From assembly GCA_910586715.1 (NCBI GenBank), contig CAJUJG010000001.1:103538-167537 (forward strand): DNA of 64,000 nt, in the 5' to 3' direction. Both the position numbers and the translations under genes were made by a program. This stretch comes from an uncultured Lachnospiraceae bacterium. Its GTDB lineage: Bacteria; Bacillota; Clostridia; Lachnospirales; Lachnospiraceae. The notes beneath the pieces are model-generated. The model was not told the origin of the DNA. It saw only the letters and a list, made by a program, of their open reading frames with translations, and ran no database searches. Positions 45,896-55,760 of this stretch are shown here, in pieces (positions within the stretch are counted from its first letter, which is position 1; each line of letters opens with the position of its first letter).

Positions 45896-47002
45896 ATGAG
45901 TAAAATCATATTAACCGGTGACAGACCGACAGGAAGACTTCATATCGGGCACTACGTAGGCTCGCTCAGACAGCGTGTGGGGCTTCAAAATTCAGGGGAA
46001 TTTGATAAAATTTATATTATGATAGCAGACGCGCAGGCACTGACCGATAACTTTGAAAATCCCGAAAAAGTGCGTCAGAATGTGATAGAGGTGGCGCTTG
46101 ATTATCTTGCGGTGGGGCTGGATCCGGCAAAAGCGACGCTTTTTATCCAGTCTCAGATTTCCGAGCTGACAGAACTTACGTTCTATTACATGAACTTAGT
46201 TACGGTTGCGAGACTGCAGCGAAATCCGACCGTAAAAAACGAAATCCAGCTTCGCAATTTTGAGGCGAGTATTCCGGTAGGCTTTTTCACATACCCGATC
46301 AGTCAGGCGGCAGATATTACGTTCTGCAAGGCAAACGTTGTGCCAGTGGGTGAGGACCAGCTTCCCATGATAGAACAGACAAAGGAAATCGTGCACAAGT
46401 TCAACTCCGTGTATGCGCCCGAAAATCCTGTGCTGGTAGAACCAAAAGCACTGATTCCAAAGGCGGATGCGTGTAAACGCCTTCCCGGAACAGACGGAAA
46501 AGCGAAAATGAGCAAATCGCTTGGAAACTGCATTTATCTTGCGGACAGCGCAGATGAGGTACGCACAAAGATTATGAGCATGTATACGGACCCGTTGCAT
46601 CTGCAGGTGAGCGATCCCGGACATTTGGAGGGAAATACCGTATTTACGTATCTTGACGCGTTTGCCAAGGATGAGCATTTTGAGCGATACTGTCCGGATT
46701 ATGCAAATCTTGATGAAATGAAAGCGCATTATCAAAGAGGCGGTCTTGGGGACGTGAAGGTTAAGAAATTCCTGAATAATGTCGTTCAGGAGGAGCTTGA
46801 GCCGATTAGAAACAGGCGCGCGGAGTATGAGAAGGATATTCCCGAGATTTACAATATTTTAAAGAAGGGTTCCGACGCAGCAAGAGAAGTTGCGGCACAA
46901 ACGCTGTCCGAAGTGAAAAATGCAATGAAAATAGATTATTTCCAGGATATGGAGTTGATACAGGAACAGAGCAAAAAATATGCAAATGAAAAAAGGGGTT
47001 GA
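45896..47002 (+). CDS. trpS: Tryptophanyl-tRNA synthetase
   Basis: A 368-residue class I aminoacyl-tRNA synthetase that charges tRNA-Trp. The HIGH motif appears in [15 protein letters not shown] and the KMSKS motif at about residues 204-208 in [11 protein letters not shown]. Other landmarks are [40 protein letters not shown] and [14 protein letters not shown], the last two typical of bacterial TrpRS. It is expressed as a single gene from its own promoter, and its terminator overlaps the stop codon. Confidence 0.96.
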   Translation: MSKIILTGDRPTGRLHIGHYVGSLRQRVGLQNSGEFDKIYIMIADAQALTDNFENPEKVRQNVIEVALDYLAVGLDPAKATLFIQSQISELTELTFYYMNLVTVARLQRNPTVKNEIQLRNFEASIPVGFFTYPISQAADITFCKANVVPVGEDQLPMIEQTKEIVHKFNSVYAPENPVLVEPKALIPKADACKRLPGTDGKAKMSKSLGNCIYLADSADEVRTKIMSMYTDPLHLQVSDPGHLEGNTVFTYLDAFAKDEHFERYCPDYANLDEMKAHYQRGGLGDVKVKKFLNNVVQEELEPIRNRRAEYEKDIPEIYNILKKGSDAAREVAAQTLSEVKNAMKIDYFQDMELIQEQSKKYANEKRG

Positions 47003-47012
47003 CCCTTTTTTT
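46989..47012 (+). terminator. Terminator overlapping the trpS stop codon
   Basis: AAAAAAGGG (46989-46997) pairs with CCCTTTTTT (47003-47011), followed by one more T. The loop is only about five bases and contains the TGA stop, so ribosomes finish on the hairpin itself. Confidence 0.75.
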
Positions 47013-47115
47013 ATTGCTTTTTTTTGAAAAGAACATTATAATAATAGATGAAAAAAATACATTTTGTAATATTTTTGAGCAAATTGCGCTATAATTAATA
47101 AAAAGGGGTAATGAA

Positions 47116-48462
47116 ATGAAAAATACATTCTATTTATTAAATATGGATGTTTCCGGAATAAAAAGTATTCAAGAGAATGTGCACCTGAGCTTCTATAAAA
47201 AAACAGTTGATAAAGGGTTTGATTCGGAAAAGTATCGGGTGAAAGCAATTTATGGTGAAAATGGTGCAGGAAAGTCAGCTCTCGTTACTGCAGTTAAAAT
47301 CTTTCAGGATTTAATATTAGATGATAATTATTTAAATGATTCGAAAACACAGATTTTTTTGGATGAAATCGTTAATAAAGTAACACAAAATTTTTACTTT
47401 GACTGCGAATTTCTTTTTTGTTCGAATAACACAAGCAGGGTATATCACTATTCAGTAAGTATAGGAAAACGTGAAAACGGAATATATGAAATCCAGTCTG
47501 AACACCTGAAGGTGAAAAATGGCAATTATGCGAATAGCAGGTATAATATGGTTTTTGAAATTGAAAATGGCGAGCTGGCATTTCTTGATTGCAGTGACAA
47601 TGAAAGAGAGTGGATAGAAAGGAAAACAATGAACTTATTGTCTTCTCATTCCTTTATTGGTTTATACTTGATAAATTTCGAAGTGGACAATATAATCAAG
47701 GATTCGGTTAGTGCTACTTTATTTATCAATATCTTAGCATGTTCAACGCTTGCGATGGTAATCAAAGTATATATTGCAGAAGAGGACCAGCATGAATTGT
47801 ATTTTTTGCGTAAAAAGATAAGAGGAAATGCATTGGATAAACAGAAAATGATTGATGAACTTTTGGGTTATGAAGATAGTATCAATATATTTTCCAGTGT
47901 GAATGAAAGTCATGTTGATAAAAAGAGTTTTGAGGAGTATAAGGAAAGAATTAACCAGCTGACACGGTTTATCAAAATTTTTAAATCAGATTTGGTATCT
48001 ATTGATATTGACGCAAAAGAAAATGGAGGGGAATATATATGTGACTTGAATTTGAACTATGGCGGGTATGTGATTAATAAAGAGTTTGAAAGCACGGGAA
48101 TTAAAAAGTTGATAAGGCTGTTTGACTGTTTTGTGGCTGCAAGCAGAGGAAGAATTGTATTTGTGGACGAAATGGATTCGAATCTGAATGATGTATATTT
48201 ATGTAAACTCATTGAATATTTTATGTATTACGGCAAAGGACAATTATGCTTTACAACCCATAATTTAGACCCGATGACGGTGTTAAAGGAAAATAAAAAT
48301 TCCATTGATTTCTTATCCAGTGACAATCATTTGGTTTCGTGGACATCCCGGGGAAATGCATCGCCGGATAACTGCTATAAGAATGGTATGATAGAAGACT
48401 CTCCGTTTAATATTGATGCTACGGATTTTGTGGGAATTTTTGGGGAGTATCGTGAACTGTAA
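47116..48462 (+). CDS. Stand-alone AAA family ATPase (SMC/ABC-like, AAA_15/AAA_21 type)
   Basis: A 448-residue ATPase with Walker A GENGAGKS at 47-54, a split middle with helical segments, and Walker B RIVFVDEMDSNL near residue 346, followed by CFTTHNLDPM like the H-loop/switch of ABC and OLD-type ATPases. No nuclease or TOPRIM domain is attached, and no partner gene is adjacent. The gene is clearly more AT-rich than its neighbours, and a TATAAT at 47090-47095 lies 20 bases before the start. Such ATPases occur in phage-defence modules, but also alone with no known role. Transfer is suspected. Confidence 0.7.
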   Translation: MKNTFYLLNMDVSGIKSIQENVHLSFYKKTVDKGFDSEKYRVKAIYGENGAGKSALVTAVKIFQDLILDDNYLNDSKTQIFLDEIVNKVTQNFYFDCEFLFCSNNTSRVYHYSVSIGKRENGIYEIQSEHLKVKNGNYANSRYNMVFEIENGELAFLDCSDNEREWIERKTMNLLSSHSFIGLYLINFEVDNIIKDSVSATLFINILACSTLAMVIKVYIAEEDQHELYFLRKKIRGNALDKQKMIDELLGYEDSINIFSSVNESHVDKKSFEEYKERINQLTRFIKIFKSDLVSIDIDAKENGGEYICDLNLNYGGYVINKEFESTGIKKLIRLFDCFVAASRGRIVFVDEMDSNLNDVYLCKLIEYFMYYGKGQLCFTTHNLDPMTVLKENKNSIDFLSSDNHLVSWTSRGNASPDNCYKNGMIEDSPFNIDATDFVGIFGEYREL

Positions 48463-48532
48463 AGAGCCTGTATAGTTATGATAATTTTAGGAAAAATAAA
48501 TGTCATAATAAAAAATAACAGGAGGATACCAC

Positions 48533-49630
48533 GTGGAAAACAATGCATCAAAAAACAAACCCCTCGGCACATCGAGTGTGGCATATGCAAAGCCGGTGCT
48601 GATTATGGGCAGCGGAAACATTGTAGGGCAGATGGAAAATGAAGGACCGCTTGCGGGCAGCTTTGATAAGGTAAGCGACGACAAAAATGATATGTTCGGC
48701 GAAGATTCGTGGGAAAAGGCGGAAAGCCAGCTTCAAAAGCAGGCGGTCGCGCTTACGCTGCAAAAGACATGCGCGCAGGCGGATGACGTCCGCTATTTAT
48801 TTGCCGGAGATTTGCTCGGACAAAATATCGCAAGCTCGTTTGGGATAAAGGATTACCACATTCCCCTTTTTGGTCTTTACGGCGCGTGCTCGACGTGTGG
48901 GGAGTCATTAGTCCTTGGCAGCATGAACATTGCGGCAGGCTATGCGGACAGGGTAATTGCGCTGACCTCAAGCCACTTTGCAAGCGCACAGAAGGAGTTC
49001 CGCTTTCCGCTGGAGTATGGGAGCCAGCGTCCGCTGTACGCGTCGTGGACCGTAACCGGAAGCGCGGCGTTTCTGCTTCAGGAAGGAAATGCAAACGGAA
49101 AATCGACAACAGGCAGACAGATTAAAAACGTATTGGAATCAGAGCATGGATGCAAAGTCGGAATAACGGGAGTTACGGTTGGGAAAATAGAAGACTTCGG
49201 CATTAAGGATTCTTTCAATATGGGATGCGCAATGGCTCCGGCTGCGGCATGGACCATTTCCACGCATTTGAAGGATTTCGGAAGAACGCCAAAGGATTAT
49301 GATGCGATTTTTACCGGCGACCTTGGAAGCGTGGGGCAGCAGGCTTTATTTAATCTGCTGTCGCAGGAGGACATTGATATTTCGGAAAATCATTATGACT
49401 GCGGCATGTTGATTTACGATGCAAAAAAGCAGGACGTTCACGCGGGCGGAAGCGGCTGCGGCTGTTCGGCAGTGGTATTGTCTGCGCATATTCTGCCAAA
49501 GCTTGCCAAAAAGCAATGGAAGCGGATTTTATTCGTGCCCACAGGCGCACTCCTTAATAAAACGTCCTTCAATGAGGGACAAAACGTTCCGGGAATCGCA
49601 CACGCGGTTGTTATTGAGGCGTTATCATAA
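48533..49630 (+). CDS. spoVAD: Stage V sporulation protein AD (thiolase-fold)
   Basis: A 365-residue thiolase-like protein matching SpoVAD, which binds dipicolinic acid and helps load it into the forespore. Recognisable are YLFAGDLLGQNIASSFG, LYGACSTCGESLVLG, LTSSHFASAQKEFRFPLEYG, SWTVTGSAAFLL, GIKDSFNMGCAMAPAAAWTI, FTGDLGSVGQQ and HAGGSGCGCSAVVL. The start is GTG with AGGAGG 7 bases upstream. The usual spoVAC and spoVAE partners are not in the window. It is slightly longer than the usual 338 residues because of an N-terminal extension and a loop. Confidence 0.92.
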   Translation: MENNASKNKPLGTSSVAYAKPVLIMGSGNIVGQMENEGPLAGSFDKVSDDKNDMFGEDSWEKAESQLQKQAVALTLQKTCAQADDVRYLFAGDLLGQNIASSFGIKDYHIPLFGLYGACSTCGESLVLGSMNIAAGYADRVIALTSSHFASAQKEFRFPLEYGSQRPLYASWTVTGSAAFLLQEGNANGKSTTGRQIKNVLESEHGCKVGITGVTVGKIEDFGIKDSFNMGCAMAPAAAWTISTHLKDFGRTPKDYDAIFTGDLGSVGQQALFNLLSQEDIDISENHYDCGMLIYDAKKQDVHAGGSGCGCSAVVLSAHILPKLAKKQWKRILFVPTGALLNKTSFNEGQNVPGIAHAVVIEALS

Positions 49631-49690
49631 CAGATTATTGCAGTAAGTGCAAAGGCGTAAACCGAACTGTTGTAACAAATATACAAAAGT

Positions 49691-49720
49691 TTAGGAAAAC
49701 GGTAGAAATCCCGCTACAAT
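49691..49720 (+). promoter_or_regulatory. Possible promoter for the acyl-CoA-synthetase-like gene
   Basis: TTAGGA at 49691-49696 and TACAAT at 49715-49720, spacer 18. The match to consensus is moderate. Confidence 0.4.
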
Positions 49721-49802
49721 AGTGATAAAATAAAAGGGTATGCAAAGATTGAGAATTGGTTAATTTCATCATTGCAAAAAACAAAAGCGAGGAGTTACAA
49801 CA

Positions 49803-51437
49803 ATGCCGATAACTGACATTTTAGAGAGAAACTGTAAATTATACGCAAATGACATCTGCCTTGTCGAAATCAATCCTGAGATGAAGGAGACAAGACGTGT
49901 CACATGGAAAGAGTATGATCTGATAGAGCCAAATCCCGTGACGCACTACCGCAGGGAAATAACATGGAGTGTGTTTAATGAAAAGGCAAACCGTTTTGCA
50001 AATCTTTTGATTGAAAGAGGCATCAAAAAGGACGACAAGGTGGCAATCCTTCTGATGAACTGTTTGGAATGGCTGCCAATTTATTTTGGAATACTGAAAA
50101 CAGGGGCGCTTGCCGTACCGCTGAATTTCCGTTACGCCTCCGATGAGATTGAATACTGTCTGAACCTTGCTGAAGCGGATGTGCTTGTTTTCGGACCGGA
50201 GTTTATCGGGCGCGTGGAGGAGATTGCGGATAAAATCAGTAAAAACAGGCTTTTGTTTTTTGTAGGAGACAACTGTCCAAGCTTTGCTGAGGATTATACA
50301 AGCCATACGGCAAACTGCTCAAGTCAGACACCTATGATACCGTTGACTGACATGGACAATGCAGCGATTTATTTTTCATCCGGCACGACAGGCTTTCCCA
50401 AAGCAATCCTGCACAATCATGAGAGCCTGATGCATTCGTGCAAGGTTGAGCAGAACCACCATGGACAGACGAAACAAGATGTTTTCCTGTGTATTCCGCC
50501 TCTTTACCATACTGGTGCAAAGATGCACTGGTTCGGAAGCTTTTTGGAGGGCGCAAAAGCAGTGCTTTTAAAAGGCACGAAGCCCGAATTTATTTTGGAC
50601 GCGGTTTCCAAGGAAAAATGTACGATTGTGTGGCTTTTGGTGCCGTGGGCACAGGATATTTTAGATGCCATTGACAGGGGAGACATCAAATTGGAGAACT
50701 ACGAGCTCTCGCAGTGGCGGCTGATGCATATCGGTGCACAGCCTGTACCGCAAAGCCTGATTCAGCGGTGGAAAAAAGTTTTTCCGCATCATCAGTATGA
50801 TACCAACTACGGACTGAGTGAATCAATCGGTCCCGGCTGCGTGCATTTGGGTGTGGAAAATATACATAAAGTCGGTGCAATCGGAAAGGCAGGTTACGGC
50901 TGGGAGGTTAAAATCGTGGACGAAGCCGGCAATACGGTGAAGCGCGGTGAGGTCGGTGAGCTTGCGGTCAAAGGACCGGGCGTCATGACCTGTTACTACA
51001 ATGACGAGAAGGCGACTGACGAGGTTTTAAAGGACGGATGGCTTTTTACGGGCGATATGGCGCAGGAGGACGAAGATGGTTTTATCTTCCTTGTGGACCG
51101 GAAAAAGGATGTGGTCATCAGCGGCGGCGAGAACATTTATCCCGTGCAGATTGAAGACTTTCTTCGCACGAATGACAAAGTTAAGGACGTGGCTGTCATC
51201 GGAATACCGGATAAACGGCTCGGTGAGATTACGGCGGCAGTCATTGAAATAAAAGAGGGCATTGAGGCGACAACGCAGGAAATCAATGATTACTGTATGA
51301 AGCTTCCTAAATACAAACGTCCGAGAACCATTATTTTTGCCGACATACCAAGAAATCCGACCGGTAAAATTGAAAAGCCGAAGCTGCGGAAAATGTATGG
51401 CGGAGAGAGCCTTGTAGCAGCCCAAAACAGAGGGTAG
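49803..51437 (+). CDS. AMP-dependent acyl-CoA synthetase/ligase
   Basis: A 544-residue adenylate-forming enzyme that would activate a carboxylic acid as acyl-AMP and then acyl-CoA. Core motifs: SSGTTGFPKAILHNHESL (near 191-208), YGLSESIGPG, GWLFTGDMAQEDEDGFI, DRKKDVVISGGENIYP and PRNPTGKIEKPKL with the catalytic Lys522. It resembles medium- or long-chain acyl-CoA ligases; the substrate is not readable. An unusual 25-residue insert near the start brings the first helix late. The PocR-domain gene follows 21 bases downstream, so expression may be linked. Confidence 0.9.
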   Translation: MPITDILERNCKLYANDICLVEINPEMKETRRVTWKEYDLIEPNPVTHYRREITWSVFNEKANRFANLLIERGIKKDDKVAILLMNCLEWLPIYFGILKTGALAVPLNFRYASDEIEYCLNLAEADVLVFGPEFIGRVEEIADKISKNRLLFFVGDNCPSFAEDYTSHTANCSSQTPMIPLTDMDNAAIYFSSGTTGFPKAILHNHESLMHSCKVEQNHHGQTKQDVFLCIPPLYHTGAKMHWFGSFLEGAKAVLLKGTKPEFILDAVSKEKCTIVWLLVPWAQDILDAIDRGDIKLENYELSQWRLMHIGAQPVPQSLIQRWKKVFPHHQYDTNYGLSESIGPGCVHLGVENIHKVGAIGKAGYGWEVKIVDEAGNTVKRGEVGELAVKGPGVMTCYYNDEKATDEVLKDGWLFTGDMAQEDEDGFIFLVDRKKDVVISGGENIYPVQIEDFLRTNDKVKDVAVIGIPDKRLGEITAAVIEIKEGIEATTQEINDYCMKLPKYKRPRTIIFADIPRNPTGKIEKPKLRKMYGGESLVAAQNRG

Positions 51438-51458
51438 CATGTAAACGGGGGTAGAAAC

Positions 51459-52724
51459 ATGAGAGGCATAAAGCTCACGGAGCTTATCGATGTGAAAATA
51501 TTGCAGCGGATGCAGGATGCTTTTTCTGAATTCACAGGAATGGCGTCTCTGACGACGGATGAAAAAGGCATACCCGTCACAAAAAGCAGCGGTTTTACGC
51601 ATCTGTGCATGGACTTGGTGCGCAAATGCGAAAAAGGCAGGTGCAGATGCGAGGAATGCGACCGAATGGGTGCAATCCATACATATGAGAACGGAACGCC
51701 TACAGTCTATACCTGTCATGCGGGGCTGACGGATTATGCTGCGCCGATTATGGTGGATGAATATATGATTGGAAGCGTTATCGGCGGTCAGGTACGCAAG
51801 GAGCCTTTGGACGAGGCACAGGAGCGTGCGATGGCGCGGGAGTTTGGGATTGATGAAGAAGCTTACCTTGAGGCATCAAGAAAAATTCATTTTGTGGATG
51901 AGGTACAGATTAAAAGGGCGGCAAAGTTTCTGACGGAGCTTGCGGCAGTGCTGTCCGACATGGCGTATCAGAATTATATTGCGCTGCAAAACAGCACGAA
52001 GCTTGAGCAAATATCTAGAAGTCAGACAAACCGCATGGTAGATATTTATTCCAATGTGGAAAGAACATTTTCCCTTTGGATAGAGAGCGCCAAGCTTTCA
52101 CTGGCAAATCATGATCCGGAAGCGATGGCAGCTTCTATGGAAGTGCTGATTAAAAACGGCAACGAAATTTTGGCGGCATTTGGAAATACGGTAGAGTACG
52201 CAAAAATGACAGACAGCGGACTTTCGCTCAAGGAAACGGCATATAATCTTCAGCATATTATCAATGATGCAATAAAAATACAGCGAAAAGTGATTCGTGA
52301 TAAGAGGAACAGGGTTAAAATCAATACGTCCGACGAGATGTCCGTCTGTTTTTTCGGTGATATGGGACGGCTTAAGCAGCTGATGTCAATGCTTGTGAAA
52401 ATCGGGAACACCTTTACACAAGACGGCATAATAGAAATCAATGCGTGTACGGAAAAAGTCGATTATGCGGATATGATTGTAATGGAAGTCAAGGATGACG
52501 GAAACAAACTGCAGGAGAGCGATATTGCGGCATTAAACAAATATATGCAGCATGTAAATATGAACCTGTTAAACTGCACGGAGGAAGAGGAGAAGTCGCT
52601 GTTTATTCTGCGGATGCTGGTGGAGCAGCTTTCCGGAAGAATTCTCTTTGAATCTGCGGCGGACGGCGGAACGGTTACAAGAGTGATTGTACCGCAGCTG
52701 GAAATGAAGCAAATGAGGGATTGA
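51459..52724 (+). CDS. PocR-domain sensor with degenerate histidine-kinase module
   Basis: A 421-residue cytosolic sensor. Residues about 5-175 form a PocR ligand-binding domain: LQRMQDAFSEFTGMASLTTD, then a cysteine-rich CEKGRCRCEECDRMGA and TCHAGLTDYAAPI. A helical dimerisation-like region (about 190-270) and a HATPase-like fold (about 270-415) follow. The phospho-acceptor His of the H-box is absent, the N-box Asn is missing in LKQLMSMLVKIGNTF, and the G1 box reads DDGNKLQ where DxGxG is expected. It is therefore probably a non-catalytic relay. Its stop is one base from the GGDEF/EAL start. Confidence 0.75.
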   Translation: MRGIKLTELIDVKILQRMQDAFSEFTGMASLTTDEKGIPVTKSSGFTHLCMDLVRKCEKGRCRCEECDRMGAIHTYENGTPTVYTCHAGLTDYAAPIMVDEYMIGSVIGGQVRKEPLDEAQERAMAREFGIDEEAYLEASRKIHFVDEVQIKRAAKFLTELAAVLSDMAYQNYIALQNSTKLEQISRSQTNRMVDIYSNVERTFSLWIESAKLSLANHDPEAMAASMEVLIKNGNEILAAFGNTVEYAKMTDSGLSLKETAYNLQHIINDAIKIQRKVIRDKRNRVKINTSDEMSVCFFGDMGRLKQLMSMLVKIGNTFTQDGIIEINACTEKVDYADMIVMEVKDDGNKLQESDIAALNKYMQHVNMNLLNCTEEEEKSLFILRMLVEQLSGRILFESAADGGTVTRVIVPQLEMKQMRD

Positions 52725-52725
52725 T

Positions 52726-54384
52726 ATGATGGTTGATGCAAAGAGCTATGCAGATGCAATGGATCAATTTCATATACGGATTGCAAATGTCTGCGAGTTG
52801 GATTCTCCTGAAATCGCAAGTGCGTTAGATGCAGTCTGCAAGGTTTTGCGTGTGGCAAAGATTGACATGCGCTGCTATGACGCCATAAGTTTGGCGAAAC
52901 GGAAAAACGGCAGATGCATTCTGTTATATAACGGCGCCAAACCTGATGAAAGCGCGGTTTTTATTAAGCGTGAGAGTACAGACAGAGGAAATGTGGTTAT
53001 TTACAGCTTTTATAAAACGGACGACGGCATGGAATGGGAAGAGGAGGAGCTTGATAAGATTAAGGTTCTTCAGACCTGTCTTTTTGCCTATAATGCAAGA
53101 GTACGGCTTGCGCAGATTGCAGACCAGTTTACGTTTCATGATACACAGCTTGGCATGTATAACCTGAACTTTTTCATGAAACACGCGGGTATGCTGCTTG
53201 CGGAAGGCGTGGTGGAGCAATATGGCGTCTGTTATTTTAATCTAAAGCACTTTTCCGTGGTCAACCAACGCTTTGGCAGGGACAAGGGCACTAGAATCAT
53301 GGTGGAATATATTGAACAGCTTGAGGAGCTTTTGGAAGACACAGAACTGGTGTGTAGAATTGGCGGCGATAATTTTATCGTGCTGTTTCGAAAGGAAAAG
53401 CTTGACCTCATTATCCGGCATATGAAAGGGCTTGAGATTGATACGGAAGATGAAGGAGAAAGCGCGTTTGTATCTGCCGTGGCGGGGTATTATATGGCGG
53501 ATAAAACAGTTCATTACCCGTCGGATTTAATGGATCGGGCAAATGTGGCGATGAATGTGGCAAAGAACAGCAAGACGACGGACAGGGTATTTTACGATGA
53601 TGCGCTGCTTGCGCTGTCAAATGAGCGCAAACAGATTGAGACGCTGTTTCCCGACGCGATACGCAACGAGGAATTTAGAGTGTACTATCAGCCGAAAGTG
53701 TTTATGAAGGATTATAAGCTCAAGGGCGCCGAGGCGCTCTGCCGCTGGTATCACGAGGGTAAAATTGTTGCACCTGATAAGTTTATACCGGTGTTAGAGC
53801 AGAGTAAGGACATCTGTGACCTTGACTTTTATATGTTGGACCATGTGTGTGCCGATATACGGCGCTGGCTGGATGAGGGCAGGCGTGTTGTGAAGGTATC
53901 GGTAAACCTTTCAAGATGTCATTTGGGAAACAGCCATCTTTTGCAGAGTATTCTTGATACCATAGACCGGCACAATGTTCCACATGAGTATATTGAAATC
54001 GAGCTTACGGAGACGACCACCGATGTCAGCTTTAACGATTTAAAGGACATGGTTAACGGCTTGCGGGAGCATGGAATTAGTACGTCAGTGGACGATTTTG
54101 GCGTGGGTTATTCGTCATTTAATTTAATCCGCGAAATTCCGTGGAACGTCATTAAAATCGACAAGAGCTTTCTGCACGATGAAGGAGATGAGCTATCGGG
54201 CAAGAACCGCGCGATGCTCAAATATGTTATTGCAATTGCGCAGGAAATGGGAATGGTGACAATCTGCGAGGGAGTGGAGACGATTGAGCAGATTCGGCTT
54301 TTGAAAGAGTACGGCTGTTTCATGGCGCAGGGTTTTTATTTTGACAGACCGATGCCGCGGGAGCAGTTTGAGGAGAAACTTTAA
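52726..54384 (+). CDS. GGDEF/EAL protein, probable c-di-GMP phosphodiesterase
   Basis: A 552-residue cytosolic signalling protein. After an N-terminal sensory part (about 1-135) comes a GGDEF domain whose active motif reads GGDNF (213-217), so cyclase activity is unlikely. The EAL domain (about 305-552) keeps the key residues: E336-A-L in GAEALCRW, NLS, ELTE, DDFGVGYSS, KIDKSF, EGVE and QGFYFDRP. It would hydrolyse c-di-GMP. It is translated directly after the PocR pseudo-kinase, which may sense a ligand for it. Other c-di-GMP proteins are not seen in the window. Confidence 0.9.
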   Translation: MMVDAKSYADAMDQFHIRIANVCELDSPEIASALDAVCKVLRVAKIDMRCYDAISLAKRKNGRCILLYNGAKPDESAVFIKRESTDRGNVVIYSFYKTDDGMEWEEEELDKIKVLQTCLFAYNARVRLAQIADQFTFHDTQLGMYNLNFFMKHAGMLLAEGVVEQYGVCYFNLKHFSVVNQRFGRDKGTRIMVEYIEQLEELLEDTELVCRIGGDNFIVLFRKEKLDLIIRHMKGLEIDTEDEGESAFVSAVAGYYMADKTVHYPSDLMDRANVAMNVAKNSKTTDRVFYDDALLALSNERKQIETLFPDAIRNEEFRVYYQPKVFMKDYKLKGAEALCRWYHEGKIVAPDKFIPVLEQSKDICDLDFYMLDHVCADIRRWLDEGRRVVKVSVNLSRCHLGNSHLLQSILDTIDRHNVPHEYIEIELTETTTDVSFNDLKDMVNGLREHGISTSVDDFGVGYSSFNLIREIPWNVIKIDKSFLHDEGDELSGKNRAMLKYVIAIAQEMGMVTICEGVETIEQIRLLKEYGCFMAQGFYFDRPMPREQFEEKL

Positions 54385-54404
54385 AACAGCAGAGGAGACC
54401 ATTT

Positions 54405-55745
54405 ATGGACTTGTTTGAATATATGAGAAATGCGGCAAAGGAGAAGGAATCTCCGCTTGCCTCGCGGATTAGACCTGCCACGCTTGATGAGGTGGTAGGT
54501 CAATCGCATATTATCGGAAAGGATAAGCTTTTGTACCGTGCAATCAAGGCGGATAAGCTTAGCTCTATTCTGTTTTACGGACCGCCGGGGACAGGGAAAA
54601 CGACACTTGCGCAGGTGATTGCAAATACCACAAGCGCTGATTTTGTACAGATTAACGCAACTTCCGCAGGGAAAAAGGATATGGAGGAGGTTGTGAACCG
54701 GGCAAAGGAAACGCTTGCCATGTACGCAAGACGCACGATTTTGTTTATTGACGAGATACACCGCTTTAACAAGGGACAGCAGGATTATCTCCTGCCGTTT
54801 GTTGAGGACGGTACGGTAATCTTAATCGGCGCAACTACGGAAAATCCGTACTTTGAAGTGAATTCCGCGCTGATTTCGCGTTCCGTTGTGTTTGAATTAA
54901 AACCGCTTGCAAAGGAGGACATTAAGGAGCTGATAAAGCGTGCGGTTTACGATAAGGAAAAGGGAATGGGGGGCTTTGACGCGGAGATTGACGAGGAGGC
55001 GCTTTCCTTTCTTGCCGACGTTTCGGGAGGGGATGCAAGACATGCGCTCAACGCGGTAGAACTTGGCGTTATGACGACGCAGCGCAGCGCCGACGGGAAA
55101 ATCCACATTAATATCGGTGTGGCGCAGGAGTGTATTCAGAGGCGCCGTGTGATGTACGACAAAAACGGCGATAACCATTACGATACGATTTCGGCTTTTA
55201 TTAAGAGTATGCGGGGCTCCGACCCGGACGCGGCGGTTTATTATCTTGCAAAAATGCTGCACGCAGGTGAGGATGTGAAGTTTATTGCCCGCCGCATTAT
55301 GATTTGCGCATCGGAGGATGTGGGAAATGCAGACCCGCAGGCGCTGAATGTGGCGGTAAGTGCGTCGCTTGCAGTCGAGCGCATCGGAATGCCGGAGGCG
55401 CAGATTGTTTTGTCGCAGGCGGCAATCTATGTCGCGTGCGCGCCGAAAAGCAATGCGGCATGCAACGCAATTTTTGCGGCGGGCGAGGAAGTGAAAAGAA
55501 GCGGTAATCTGCCGGTTCCGCCGCACTTGCAGGACGCACACTATAAAGGAGCCGCAAAGCTTGGACGCGGCACGGGCTACAAATACGCGCACGACTATCC
55601 CAACCATTATGTGGAGCAGCAGTATCTTCCGTATGAGCTAAAAGGGGAGACGTATTACGAGCCTTCGTGGAACGGATATGAGGCAAAAATCAGGGAGCAT
55701 ATGAAACGCATCAAGAGCGAGGCGGAAAAAATAGAGAATGGTTAA
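54405..55745 (+). CDS. rarA: Replication-associated recombination protein RarA/MgsA
   Basis: A 446-residue clamp-loader-like AAA+ ATPase acting at stalled replication forks. Motifs: LASRIRPATLDEVVGQSHIIG, Walker A GPPGTGKT at about 59-66, Walker B LFIDEIHRFNKGQQD, GATTENPYFEVNSALISR, SGGDARHALNAVE, the AFIKSMRGSDPDAAVYYLAKML region and the C-terminal tetramerisation domain ending near HDYPNHYVEQQYLP. It is transcribed toward the minus-strand DUF4364 gene; a hairpin lies between them. Confidence 0.95.
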   Translation: MDLFEYMRNAAKEKESPLASRIRPATLDEVVGQSHIIGKDKLLYRAIKADKLSSILFYGPPGTGKTTLAQVIANTTSADFVQINATSAGKKDMEEVVNRAKETLAMYARRTILFIDEIHRFNKGQQDYLLPFVEDGTVILIGATTENPYFEVNSALISRSVVFELKPLAKEDIKELIKRAVYDKEKGMGGFDAEIDEEALSFLADVSGGDARHALNAVELGVMTTQRSADGKIHINIGVAQECIQRRRVMYDKNGDNHYDTISAFIKSMRGSDPDAAVYYLAKMLHAGEDVKFIARRIMICASEDVGNADPQALNVAVSASLAVERIGMPEAQIVLSQAAIYVACAPKSNAACNAIFAAGEEVKRSGNLPVPPHLQDAHYKGAAKLGRGTGYKYAHDYPNHYVEQQYLPYELKGETYYEPSWNGYEAKIREHMKRIKSEAEKIENG

Positions 55746-55760
55746 AGATACTTTTAAGCA

